DNA of 64,000 bases from Cloeon dipterum (taxonomy: Eukaryota > Arthropoda > Insecta > Ephemeroptera > Baetidae): contig NC_088790.1 in assembly GCF_949628265.1 (NCBI RefSeq), positions 17,178,545-17,242,544 on the forward strand, in the 5' to 3' direction. This document shows, in pieces, positions 35,796-48,100 of the stretch. Numbering within the stretch: position 1 is the first letter of the stretch; every line of letters starts with the position of its first letter. The notes below the pieces were generated by a model. That model saw only the letters and a program-made list of their open reading frames with translations, made no database searches and was not told the DNA's origin. The position numbers and the translations under genes were made by a program.

Positions 35796-38700
35796 CTGCA
35801 AAGAGAACAAAGTTATTTTAACGATCAACATTCAGCCAGTTTAACCGACAACGGATTTGGTTAAAATGTTTCAAAAATATTCCACGTGGCCCGACATAAC
35901 GCATGTATTTAACCAGATTCAACGATCAAATATGATCACCTCAATGATTTCGGCTATAATCGTTCCTATCAGAAATTAAGTATAGCACGCGCGTTAGCAA
36001 AGAGCACGTGCAACGTGCAAGCTAACAAAAAAGGACTTTGAGAGTACGAAATGGCTTGCTTCTTGGTCAGTAAATACTGCAATTAAGAATCAATGCTGTA
36101 TTATCGCTAAATGAAGCTGAATATTTAATTAAATACGCGGGATTGAGCAATTTTTTTTACCAGAAAACGATTCAAAGCAGGTGTCTTTGAGTAGCGATTC
36201 GTGCATCAGTTGGTGTCATAAGCGAATGAAGAGCCATCTAGATGCTCCCTGCTTTAAAGTAAGGGATGGCAGAGTTAACAAATAATGCTTTTTTTAACCC
36301 TCCCCTGCGGTCACATGGGGAATGCTGGGTATGGGAAAACATGACTTCGCGTCTATTAAGGGGCGAGCAGATAAAGGGGCATGGAGCATGGATCGCTTTT
36401 AAAATATATTTATATCAACATAGCTTATACTCTGGCATTTTGCTCTTACTTCGTATTATTTTCTAATAGCTTGTAAACGATCTCAAGTTTATGAAAGGAA
36501 GAAGCATAGCATTAAAATCTAACAACAGTAAAAATACCTACAGCATTTTGCATATATCAATCAACATGATTAGCAAATAAATTTTTAGTTCAAGCTTGAA
36601 TGTCAGTATCCTGTGTGGGTTTAATTTAAACAGAGGGATTTATAAGTGAGTGTAATTCAAAGGTTTTTAATTATATGGTTTAATATTTACAACTAGGGTC
36701 TCGATAAATATTTTCCTGAGAGAAAAAGTAATATTTTTATATACAAGTTGTAATTTTTATAAAACTTCTTACGAAAGTATGGTAGCTGGAAATTAAATTA
36801 GTTTTATTCATTTTTTAACTTTAAAGCTACTCAGTTTTCATGTCTATTTTCGTTCTTTATAGGACAAGAGTAATTAAATGATGCAGTGTGTAAAATTCTT
36901 TAAGATTAAAATATTTAATCGCTTGCCTGTAGTTACGACCTCGGGTTTTCTTAAAAACCAAACTCCAAGTATTCATTCATAATGCGAGCGGGTGTTAAGA
37001 GGCAGTTTTAAGTCTGGTACGCATGGAATGGGGGTTGGAGGTAAGATAGTTTGCGAACCACATACCGCATGGGATTCAGGTTGTGATATTTTCCAATATA
37101 ATTTGTTTGTTCAACATCGCTATACAATCACAACTATTATCACATCGATTGAGTTTAAAGAAAACAAAATAAAAATGTTAATTATTTGCGTTTAAAATTT
37201 GAAAAAACCGCAGTTTTGATTATAGATTCAAAATTCAACGCTTAATTTTGTTTTGAAAATTTAGAACATTTCCTGAACTATCAGAAAAAGTAATTTAAAA
37301 ATATATTGAGCATGTTAATCAATTTCAATTTGATTAACATTTCCTATAGAATCGAATTTCAACTGGTGATTTTATTTTGCACTCAAATCATTCCCTTTGC
37401 TATAATAATATAATATTAATAGTAAAATTTATTTATTTTAAAAACTAGAAAACATCAGCCAACAAAAGCTTAACGGTTCAGCGTCTAGAGCGAAATATCT
37501 GGCAGTATATTGTAACAAATTTACAGTTTCGCACGGATGAAGTTGGAATATTTTTAAAAGATTAATTCTTTTTCAGTGGGATTGGTGGGCGGAAACCGTG
37601 CAAAGGCCACAGAGCGTTCGTCTCCGATTTCACAATTTTCCAAGTGTGTTACTTTTCGGCACAAATTTCGCCTCGATTTCCCGTGTCGGAGGGTCAACGA
37701 ACCGAGCAGCGCGCGCGAGAGCACATTTCGAGCGACTTTCTACTGCGAACGAACGAGGTGGTGCTGTGAAAATGCTCGACTAACGGGACATTGCGCGGCG
37801 CGCGTTTTCCTCCGCATTCCCAACTCGTTCAACCTGAAAATTTGGCCCCGGGCGGGTCCCGTTGCTCGGCCCCAAGGCCCTACCACTGTTTTGCGAACGG
37901 ATATCGACGAAACTTTAGAAAGGAAAATGCGAAATTGCATTGTTTTGAACGAAAGCCAAAATGATACGATTTATTATGGCAATAGCATCATAATTATTTA
38001 CATTATTTGGTTCGTTTTTACCGATAACACGTTTTTTTTCTGAAATTGGTCTTTGAGCGTTTTTCACCACGGCCGGAAATCAATAAACACAAGCATCGAT
38101 CGCGACTTTGTGGTATGTTTTTAAAGGCCCGCACCGACCTGCTCTCATATGGTCGGGCAAGTTCGTTCAACCCTACGAAAACATCTGTTCCTGATCGACC
38201 TGAGGGCCGCGAGCGGCGCCGTTTGTGTTATTGTCGATGACAACAGGCGCCGAGGCATTTTCCAGAGCGATTTTCGCCTCCGCTGCCTCATCGGCTGCCA
38301 TTTTTTCCTTCCTCGGCAACCCCCGCAAAGCGCACCGGAAAAGCGATGGCACGAGCAAATTTTGGCCAAATCGCGCACCCGTAGCCCCGAGCCGGTGGCC
38401 CAGAGCCAGGTGCGGGCCCTGAACAGACGTGACAGCTGGTCGTCGGGCTCGGTCGAGGCGGCCAAAGGGTCGGGGACGCGGAAAAGTAGGGGTCGCCCGC
38501 CACGGGGGCCGATTTTCCGCTACACGCTTTTCCCGATTTTCCGCATCGGGGCAAACTAAGATGACTTAACTTACCAGTGGCTCGGCAAGCACGATGCTTC
38601 ACGGCGCGTGGAAAATCATAAAAAAACAGTCATCACCGAAATTTTTAACTAAAACTTGGTCCAAAGTGCGAACCACAACCACACACCGTTTCTTCTTTTC

Positions 38701-39479
38701 AAACCCCACACACACAATGGCCGTGCATCGCAAATGGCCGCCTCGCTTCTATTTTTTGAGTCACGAATCGCCACCGACCGTGCACGAGCGAAGACGACTC
38801 GAATCGGAGTGGCGCGAAATCTCGCTGCACTGCGCGCGCAAGCTGCCCATTTGCCTGTGCCTGTCAGATAAATTAAATTTGTCAAATCTTGTGTGCAATT
38901 TAGCATCCCCGAGTTGCAATAAAGGTCTGAATAAACTCAGATTATTTTTTTGGGGGGGGGGGGATATTCTAGTGCACCTACCTCTTTCTGTTTCTCATCT
39001 AATCTGATATGGCTTATTTCAGTCATTCACAACACTTCTTCTTTTATCACAAGGCGGGGTGTGGCCTCTGCCTCCATATGTGGGGATTTGAGTTAGTAAA
39101 CAAGGATATAAAACACACAAGTCGCCTCTCTCGTCACTACTCCCCTGCGGCCCAAACTGGGCTTTTTGGGCCACAATGTCTTCGGTCCACCGAGCTTTTA
39201 CTCAAAAGCTATCGAAGTAATTAATTGAGCTTACTGTGAAAGAAATTGGATAATATGTATTTTCACATTATTTCGCAGACAAAATGCTGCAGACGTACGT
39301 AGACAAGTGTCAAACACCTCTCCCTTCCAGAAAAATGTGTCCATATCTAAAAGTAACAGTTCCGTGTCTGGATTATCAACTCTGAGCGTATGTCACAATA
39401 ATTAGAACTATTTGAGTCAAGCATGCCATCTTGAATATTATACATTCTCATCGTGTTCATTTCTCTCTCATTCTCTCAG
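35796..39479. other. Region between lola-like BTB exons and DOCK exons
   Basis: AT-rich on the left, GC- and CpG-rich at about 37.6-38.6 kb. The GC-rich part probably holds promoters or first exons for the lola-like gene (minus) and the DOCK gene (plus), which are head-to-head, but I could not identify either first exon. A perfect 11-bp inverted pair (ATGTTAATCAA / TTGATTAACAT, 37,312-37,340) and a run of twelve G (38,952-38,963) are also present. Confidence 0.4.
38173..38301 (-). CDS. Candidate short ORF in GC-rich promoter region
   Basis: An ATG with good context (AAAAAATGG) opens a 42-codon frame beginning MAADEAAEAKIALENAS and ending DQEQMFS before a TAG. It reads like a natural N-terminus, but no family is recognised. 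It could be an upstream ORF in the lola-like leader. Alternatively it could be a first coding exon: CCTCAG|GTCGAT is a weak phase-0 donor that would join in frame to the BTB exon through KRKKQSK. Neither is proven. Confidence 0.22.
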   Translation of the reverse strand: MAADEAAEAKIALENASAPVVIDNNTNGAARGPQVDQEQMFS

Positions 39480-42400
39480 ATTGCTTCAAGCGATTTTTTC
39501 GATCCTATTGATTATGAGGACTTCATGCAGCAAAATCACATAATGGTCAGTAGGGATCCTCTGCGAGATGTGCTCGAATTTCCTGAGGGGGATGTTGAAG
39601 TTGGAATTGTTCCCAGAAAGATCCGAACTGAGATGCTCATCGTCCCTGAAGATCCCCCGTAAGGCATTGTTGTGTTGACCATCATTCTTAAATTGAATGT
39701 CTTTTACGAATCGATATAATAAAAAAAATATTTTACAAATTAAATTCACTGTAAGTATAACACTTAAAAAATAATAAGTAACTCTTAATTTAGGGACAGT
39801 TGGAATCCACAAGTGAGAGATGTAGTCCGGTGCCACACTGCAAACTGGGTTGTTGTGAGCCATAAGTACCGGCACCATTCAAGTAGTTGCTGGGTGAGAG
39901 ACAGGGCTGGTGAGAGGCTGGAAATAGTCAAGACGCTTCCAAAACAGCAGTTTGAAATCGAGCAGACGGGAAAAGAAGAGGAGCAGATTTTTGGCGAGGA
40001 AAAAGTGTGAAAGAAATATTTGGCTTTCCACATTCAAAACTTTTGTTGTTAAAAGGATGCGTCGAATACTGCTGAAACACCTCGTGGCAGCTGGGCCAGT
40101 TTTGACTTGCGAAATTCTGTCAGCGATGCGCTGATCACCGAATTATTGCAGAAAAATCCGCCAGAGACCATCGACAGCTTGAATGAGATCAGGAGACTTG
40201 AAGATAGACAAGTGCGATTGGAAATTACGTCAGTAACGACTGATAGTAACTTTTTATTCACAGAGTTCTTTGTTTCTGCTGTACCCTGCTCAAGATGAGG
40301 AGGAAATTGTTGAAAGAAGAATTCCTGCAGAGATTCCAAGCGAGCACCTTGGTCACAGGATTTTGGTCAAGTGCTTGCAATTAAAGTAATAGCCTCTAAC
40401 TGGAGTGAAAAGAATTGCTAGAGTTTGTTTTCCAGGCTTGAGCTGGAAGTTGAACCTATTTTTGCAAGCATGGCCCTTTACGATGCCAAAGAGCGGAAGA
40501 AAGTGTCTGAGAATTTCTACTTTGACCTGAACACAGAGAATATCAAGAAGATGTTGAGTTCCTATGTCACATTCAGTGATATTAGCACTCAAAGTCGCAG
40601 TTGTATTTTTGACATCACCTATCCCTCTGCGGACCTCTTCCTTGTCATCAAGTTGGAAAAGGTGCTCCAGGGGGACATCACTGAATGCGCTGAACCCTAC
40701 ATGAAGGAAGACAAAGTAGGCATGCTTTTCAGCAACTTAATTGTAAATTAATTTGTTTGGAAGTGGCTGTGAACAAAAGTGCCCTTTAAAGTTGCTTTTT
40801 TCCCGGAAACCCAGGATTTTAAAATTTGGTTTGGTTCAGACAAATTATACAGCCAAATTTGAAATTTACGCATTAGGCAGTGACTGGAAAAAAACATCCA
40901 CACTGTGTTTTGACGGCAATGGAACTCAAATTTTTGTCATTGCTTTTTAAGTATTTTTCAGTGTTGGAGACGAAGGGCTCTATTCTAACCCTTAATATTA
41001 TAGAACAGAGAAAAGCTGAAAGTGAATGCTGTCACTTCCTGCGACCGCCTTGGAAAGTACAGAATGCCGTTTGCATGGACTGCAGTGTACATGATGAATG
41101 TTTTCAATGGAAGCAATAGCTTAGAACGAGATTCTGGAAGCGATCGTGAGAGTGTCGGCTCCAACAGCCTAGGTAAATGAAAAAATGCTCTGCAATCAAC
41201 TGTCACTAACGCTTTCGCTTTTGAATTTATAACCCTGTTCCCTGTGTTCCGTGTGATCACCAGACTTGTTAACTGCAGATCGCAAGTCCAACAGCAGCTT
41301 TGAGCAGTTCAAGCGCAAAGCAAGCGACATGAGCAATTTGACTCGACGTGGATCACTGGAGCGGCGTTGTGGCGAAAAGCGCCGCAGCTGGTCCCCTGAA
41401 GACTTGGGCACCAGCATTGACACCTTCCGACCCATCACACTCACCATTTCCAACTTTTTCAAGCAGGAAGGTGACAAGCTGCGAGACGAGGATCTGTTTA
41501 AGTTCCTCCAAGATTTGAAACGTCCAACAGTCCTCATGAAGAAACTTAAGTGCATTCCGGCATCTTTGAAACTGGACATTGCTCCATGTCCTGAAGAGTT
41601 CAAGTACTGCCTCACACCCGAGCTGGCTCGACTTCGTCCTTATCCAGGTATTTTTGTTTTTGTTTTTGGCTATCTTATTGAAAATCTTAATGGTTTAATT
41701 TAATAATGGCTTCTAAGGGGATGACAGTAAGCAATTTCAGAACTAATTGTCAGGGACTGCCTCATGGATAATATATTTTATTTTCAGATGATAAAGGCCG
41801 GCCTACAAAGGAGGTCTTGGAGTTTGTACCTCGGGAGATTTTTGTGCCCAACTATCTCTATCGGGATTTACTGTTTGTATATCCCAAAGATGTAAATTTT
41901 GCCAGTCGCACAGGTACATATTTTTTACTCTGTATTGGTATGTTTTACCTTTCCACCAATATTTTAGTCATGGCCGGATCTGCAAGGAATATTGCAGTAA
42001 AAATTCAACTGATGAGCGGTGAAGACGAGGCTAGTGCAATGCCGGTCCTCTTTGGTCGCTCCAGCTGCCCAGAGTTTGCAACAGAGCAATATACATCAGT
42101 AACTTACCACAACAAGTACTTTCTTCAAAATAAAACAATAACTTTATTTACAATGTCATCTAATTTGCAGGAACCCAGACTTTTATGATGAATTTAAAAT
42201 AAAAACTCCCTGCAACCTGAGTAACAACCACCACCTTTTGTTTACCTTCTATCATATCAGTTGCCAGAAGAAATCTGAACAGCCAACAGTAGAAACTCCA
42301 ATAGGATACACTGTAAGAGAAAAAGCTTTTCAGGTCTAACATGAAATTAAACTATTCACTTGCAGTGGTTGCCGCTCCTCAAAGACAATTGCTTGCAGAC

Positions 42401-45400
42401 TGGCGAATTTCTCCTTCCCATCACGACTGAAAAGCCGCCTCCAAATTATTCTTACATTTCTCCTGATGTCACCCTTCCCAACATGAAGTGGCTTGATAAC
42501 CACAAAGGCGTATTTAGCTTAGTCTTGGGAGCTGAGTCCACTGTCCACACCCAGGACAGATATCTTAACCGCTTTTTGTACTTGAGCGAGCTGTGCGAGA
42601 CAGGACGTGTGCCAAGAGCCATAGGAGAGGCTAATCTAGAGTCGGAAATCAAGCTGAGCTTGAACGACATATCGCTCGCACAATCTGAACACTTGGTGCG
42701 CTTCCTGCCGCTGATTCTGGACAAGCTGGTACAACTGGTAATTAAATCTCCTGTGCTCGGATCCATCAAGATGAATCTGTCACGAGAGGCATTTGAAGCG
42801 CTGACAAGCGTCGTCAATTGCATCACAGTAAGAGAATAACATCTTCCAGCATTTGGTTTGGATTTAGTTTTGAATTCTTCCTCAGAACCTGCAGGAAGGT
42901 CACAAAGACCAACATGGAAGACATAGTCTTCTCACAACCTACGTTAACTACCAAACTTCAGCAGCTTTTGGAGCATCTGGTGTCAGTCTCTCTGGGTTTT
43001 CACCACCTCAAAGTCCAGGATACATGCCCAGACCTACTACTCTTAGCCCAACTAGGCACAACAGGTATTTTTAATTATGGCTTTCAAGACCCAAAACATT
43101 CATTTGGTTCTAATAACAGGAGCACAAGCCACCCTGAGTTGCATGAAACAGACGAAGAAATTGCTTTGATCACAAAAGGAATAGATCGAACTGCCAGTAT
43201 GAGATCTCCAGGTGAATATTGTATTTTTATATTAAAAAATCAGCATATCATCTAAAAACAAATTTTACGCTGCCAGATTTAAATAAAGAAGGTAGGCACA
43301 TAAATTTGATTCATCGATTTATAATTGCTGTTCAATAGACAAATCTAACGCTAGATGATTTCTCAAAATTCTAGCGGCTGAATCAATATTAGTCAGCAGC
43401 AAAAGCAGAAAGCCTCTTCACGAGGAAATCGTGCTTCAGTGGGTTGTCTCAAGTGGTCCTGCCAGGGAAATGGCCCTGGCCAACTCCTGGTTCTTTTTTG
43501 AGCTGATGATCAAGAGCATGGTAACTCACCTAGCCTCCCTTGAAATGCTAGAGGCACCAAGAAGAGTGCGTTTCTCTGACCAGTTCTTGGATGACATTAC
43601 TTCTCTCGTCACCATGATCACATCAGAAATTGTTGCTCGTTTCATGAAAGACACCAAGGTAAAAATTAAAGGAGAACGATTAGGATTGTTAATTAATTTC
43701 ACAATATTTCAGAGCATAACAAATTTAAACGCTAGTTTGGCGTTTTTCCTGTTTGACTGCTTGTCTGTTGCTGACCGTGGATTTGTATTTGGCTTGATCA
43801 AACAGTACTGCAAGCAAATAACAAGGAAAATGTTAAATTTGCCAGATGTAATTGGTCTTATCCATTTGAAGGTATTTAAAAAAATATATATTTTATTTTT
43901 ATTTTTAAATATCATCACTTTTAGTTGGATTTGTTGAGGATTGTGTGCAGTCATGAACATTTTGTCGCCCTAAACCTACCATTTGGAACGCCGTTCGCAC
44001 CATGCTCTGGCCCAGCGTCTCCAAGCCCTTCTGTATCCTCTTCCAACAGCCAGTCATCCTTTCTCTCCACTTTAGTCGGCGGCGACAAAGCGACCTACGC
44101 AGACCTCTCGCTAGAATTCTGCCAACAGCATTTCTTGGTCGGACTCCTGCTTGGCGAGCTTCCTGTTGTTCTTGAAAAAAAGTCCGCATTCCTTTTGTAA
44201 ATTTTTTTTCTTGTAACTCAGCTTTTTTTCCATCAGCAACCTCCATCTTCACGCCAAATGCGTGAACATGATAAGGAACCTGATGACCTGTCACGACTGT
44301 GATCCAAGGTACGCAGACCCTGAATGCAAATCGAGAGTAGCAGCCCTTTACCTTCCACTGCTTGGTATTGTGATGGACTGCCTTGGACAGCTGCACACTG
44401 GGCCGCATGACAACTCTAAGGATCCCAAAGGACCCTTTAATGAAGAAGCAGAGAACCAACACGGCATCAGTCAAAACATAGCCATGGCCATCGCTGGAAC
44501 CTATCACAACTTCCAGCAGGTAAGGAGTTTTTTCTTCAAATTTCAATAGAGATTTGCAGTTTTCACTTATAGTCATCCACCAAAACCATTCTGAGCTACG
44601 AGACGACGCGAAACCTCCTCACCTGCTTTTTGTGGGTGGTAAAAAACGTGAACACGTCATGCCTCAAACAGTGGTGGGCTGAGCTACCGAATGCTAGATT
44701 GAGACAGTTGCTGGAGGTTCTTTACATTAGCATATCTTGCTTTGAGTACAAGGTAATGAAACAGGCCATTTTGAAGAACTCATCTAACATTATCTGTTTT
44801 TTTCAAGGGCAAGAAAGTGATCAAGAAGAAGTCTCAGCCTAGTTTCAGAAAAACTTCAGAACTCAAGTCAAAGTTGGAGGATGTAATTTTGGGAAAAGAG
44901 TCAGCAAGAAGCGAGATGATGAAGAGAAAAGGTATTTTTTCTATACTTGAGTCTGTCAGTGGTGCATTATTTCTTCTTTCGCAGAGAAAAATCCTCAAGC
45001 GGGAGGGACAGGCGAGAGGCTACGTTGGCGTAAAGAAGTGTTGACGTGGAAATCAAGTAACACAGAAGCTAATGAGCGTCCAAAAGCAGAAATTGAAATG
45101 GATGCACACATCGAGGGAAACTTTAGCACAGAAATTGGATTGGTCATTCTCGACACTTTAGAGAACATCATACAGGTAATTGAAAGCCAGTATTATATTG
45201 CAAATTAACTCTGAGGTTTTTGTAATTATGTATGCACCAATTAGATTTGATTGACACTGTCAATTTTAGGTTGCCTCGCATTCCGATAATCTCCAGAGCC
45301 TTCTAGGCGTAGTTCTACGGGTAGTCTTACACTTTATGTCCAAAAACCAAAGCACAACTTTGCTGAAGAATATATTTGCCACACAAAGATCTCTCATCTT

Positions 45401-47700
45401 CAAAGTAAATATTATTATTTTTTTAAATATCAATTGAGTTAAAAAAAATCGAATTTCAGTTCCCGAATCTGCTCTTTGACGAGGAAACCGAGCAGTGCAG
45501 TGATCTCTGCTCTCACCTGCTGAAACACTGTAGCTCCAACATAAGTACAGTCCGTTCACAGGCAGCAGCCTCACTTTACCTGCTTATGAGACAGAATTTT
45601 GAGATTGGCAATGTAATTCACACAGGAAAAATTCCAGCTCTCAATATTTATTTTGTGTAATTTTCCCAGAACTTGGCTAGGGTGAAAATGCAGGTGACTA
45701 TGTCGCTCAGCTCATTAGTCGGAACCGACTCCAGCTTCAATGAAGAGTCGCTGAGACGCTCCCTGAAAACGGTTCTTGTGTATGCTGAAGAGGACAATGA
45801 AATGCAGGACACTTCATTTCCTGAGCAAGTAGGTTTGCAAAAAGGTTCCTCTTGATATATATTAAATTCACTTCCCTTCACTAGGTCAAGGATCTGATAT
45901 TCAACCTTCACATGATTCTCTCAGACACGGTGAAGATGAAGGAATTCCAAGAAGACCCTGAGATGTTGATCGACCTGATGTACCGCATCGCAAAAGGTTA
46001 CCGCAACTCACCAGACTTACGACTCACCTGGCTCAACAATATGGCCAAAAAGCACCTCGAGAGAGGCAACCCCACTGAGGCTGCCATGTGCTTGGTCAGC
46101 AGCGCCGCCCTGGTTTCCGAGTACCTGCACATGCTCGAGGACCAGCCCCAATTGCCGATTGGAGCTGTCGCTTTCCAGAAAGTGACTCCAAACGCGCTTC
46201 TTGAAAGTGCAGTTTCAGACGACGTCGTCAGTCCTGATGAAGACGGCGTTTGCCTTGGAAAAGACTTCACAGAACAAGGCCTGATCGTCCTTTTGGAGCA
46301 CGCAGCTAGTTATTTGAATACAGTAAGTAAAAAGAGACAAAATTTCTCAAAATATCAAAATTTGTTTAAATTGTTTAAAGAAATTCCCCCATAGACAAAC
46401 ACATTTTTATAATATTATGATTTGAATTTGTTTAGGCTGGCTTGTTTGAGGCGGTTGATGAAGTCTACCAAATCTTGCTTCCAATCCTAAAAGTTAATCG
46501 GGACTACAAGCGATTGTCCTGCATTCACAGGTGCTCAATTATAATACGCATTGAAAGTGACGCCAAATAACCAACTCTCACAGGAAACTTTGCGAAGCCT
46601 ATGAACGCATCGATCAGCTGCAAGGGAAGCGCATTTTTGGCACTTACTTCAGAGTCGGTTTCTACGGGTCCAAATTTGGTGATTTGAATGGTGTCGAGTT
46701 CATTTACAAAGAACCATCCCTCACGAAATTGCACGAAATCTTCAGTAGATTGGAGGTGAGCTAGAATCCTCTATTTTTGGGTTTTAAATAAACGTCATTT
46801 TTTCACAGAATTTCTATAGTGAACGATTCGGGCCAGAAAATGTCGTGACCATCAAAGACTCTAACGCTGTAGATCACGCTGCTCTAGACCCTGACAAGGC
46901 GTACATCCAGATTACATACGTCGAGCCATACTTTGAACCATTTGAAGTGAAGTACCGGCCGAGTCAGTTTGACAAGAACTACAATATAAGTATGTTTTAT
47001 GATCAAATGTATTTAAAATTTGTTATCGTGGAGATTTGTTTCAGAGCGTTTCATCTATGCTACTCCATTCACACCTGATGGACGTGCGCATGGTGAACTT
47101 GGTGAACAATACAAACGGAAGACGATTTTAACTACAGCTACTCACTTCCCCTATGTGAAAACGCGAATCCAAGTGGTCGATCGCCGACAGGTAATAACTC
47201 AATCGGTTATTTTATAATGCTAGTTTTTTTTCGTGAAATGGATTTTGTTGATTTTGACCAAAATCAATTTTATGCATCATCCATAGGTGGTCTTGAGTCC
47301 GATAGAGGTAGCCATTGAAGACATGCAAAAGAAGACTCACGAATTGGCTCAAGCTACAAACCAGGAACCGCCAGATGCGAAAATGCTGCAAATGGTGTTG
47401 CAGGGCTGCATCGGCACAACAGTGAACCAGGGTCCAATGGAGGTGGCCATTGTGTTCCTTTCAAACCTCACGGACGGCCATACTAAACCAACGCAGCAGC
47501 AGAACAAGCTGCGGCTTTGCTTCAAAGATTTCTCAAAGAAATGTGGCGATGCGCTCAGGAAGAACAAAAACCTGATTGGACCCGACCAAAGAGAGTACCA
47601 AAGGGAGCTGGAGCGAAACCACAATCGATTCTGCGAAAGGCTCATTCCTCTGGTCAACACACTGCCGGCAGACAGCTATGTCCATTTTGTCAAGAAATAA
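39480..47700 (+). CDS. Zir: Dedicator of cytokinesis, DOCK6/7/8 class (Zir)
   Basis: A guanine nucleotide exchange factor for Rac/Cdc42-type GTPases; DOCK-C (zizimin-related) family. About 30 exons are readable: 39480-39658, 39794-40004, 40056-40211, 40264-40385, 40436-40715, 41004-41172, 41264-41647, 41788-41913, 41968-42115, 42171-42312, 42366-42827, 42886-43064, 43120-43211, 43277-43291, 43375-43658, 43713-43871, 43925-44196, 44237-44519, 44573-44752, 44808-44931, 44985-45175, 45270-45404, 45460-45612, 45670-45828, 45885-46322, 46436-46530, 46584-46755, 46809-46989, 47045-47190, 47287-47700. They sum to 6,051 nt (2,016 aa), open throughout. The DHR1/C2 domain ([18 protein letters not shown]...[16 protein letters not shown]) lies in exons 8-10. 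The DHR2 catalytic region is C-terminal ([50 protein letters not shown]). The N-terminal coding exon (about 40-60 residues in relatives) was not found. A polyadenylation signal AATAAA is at 47,929-47,934. Confidence 0.93.
43277..43291 (+). CDS. Zir: 15-nt microexon of the DOCK gene
   Basis: TGCCAG|ATTTAAATAAAGAAG|GTAGGC gives a 15-nt exon bounded by good acceptor and donor sites. Phase is 1 on both sides, adding DLNKE. Flanking exons (43120-43211 and 43375-43658) are also phase 1, so inclusion or skipping both keep the frame. It lies in the variable linker between DHR1 and DHR2. Confidence 0.55.
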
Positions 47701-47928
47701 ACTTTGCTGTAGTGATTTATATTTTATCTATGATCTCCTCTTTGATCAAATATTTACCACTTTTATGTGGTAGTATTATAACTTGCATTTTTAGCACAAA
47801 AGCACAAATGTCTTTGGTTTCTCGTCACCATATATTATTGAACTATAAGCATTGAATTAGAAATCTGATATAATCATAGCTTCTGCTTTAAGATAATTTA
47901 TAGAAATAATTCTGTGATTTCCAAGTTG

Positions 47929-47934
47929 AATAAA
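47929..47934 (+). other. DOCK polyadenylation signal
   Basis: AATAAA lies 229 nt after the DOCK stop codon and before the convergent Twinkle 3' end at 48,101. It is the first canonical signal seen downstream. Confidence 0.6.
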
Positions 47935-48100
47935 GAACCATGCATGTACTATTTTACCTTGTATTTATGAAAATGATGACACTTTGTATATAATTCAATT
48001 CTACAATGCATTCCAAATGCTGAAACTTGAATAACAAAGTTAAAAAATGAGGACATATTTGCACTTTTTCTTTTTTTAAGTTTCATAAAAGCAGGATGCC

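Noticed and set aside
37312-37340. Perfect 11-bp inverted pair as a possible regulatory hairpin
   Set aside because: Made only of AT-rich words in AT-rich DNA; chance is a sufficient explanation.
37576-38602. Overlapping open frames in the CpG-rich region
   Set aside because: GC-rich DNA is stop-poor; apart from the short 38,301 frame none begins with a convincing N-terminus or fits the DOCK or BTB start.
38952-38963. Run of twelve G as a G-quadruplex signal
   Set aside because: A single homopolymer run next to a T run is more likely a low-complexity tract or sequencing length error; there are no further G-tracts around it.
43905-44576. 223-codon open frame on the minus strand
   Set aside because: It is antisense to two DOCK exons whose sense frame matches the family throughout; the antisense peptide has no recognisable motif.
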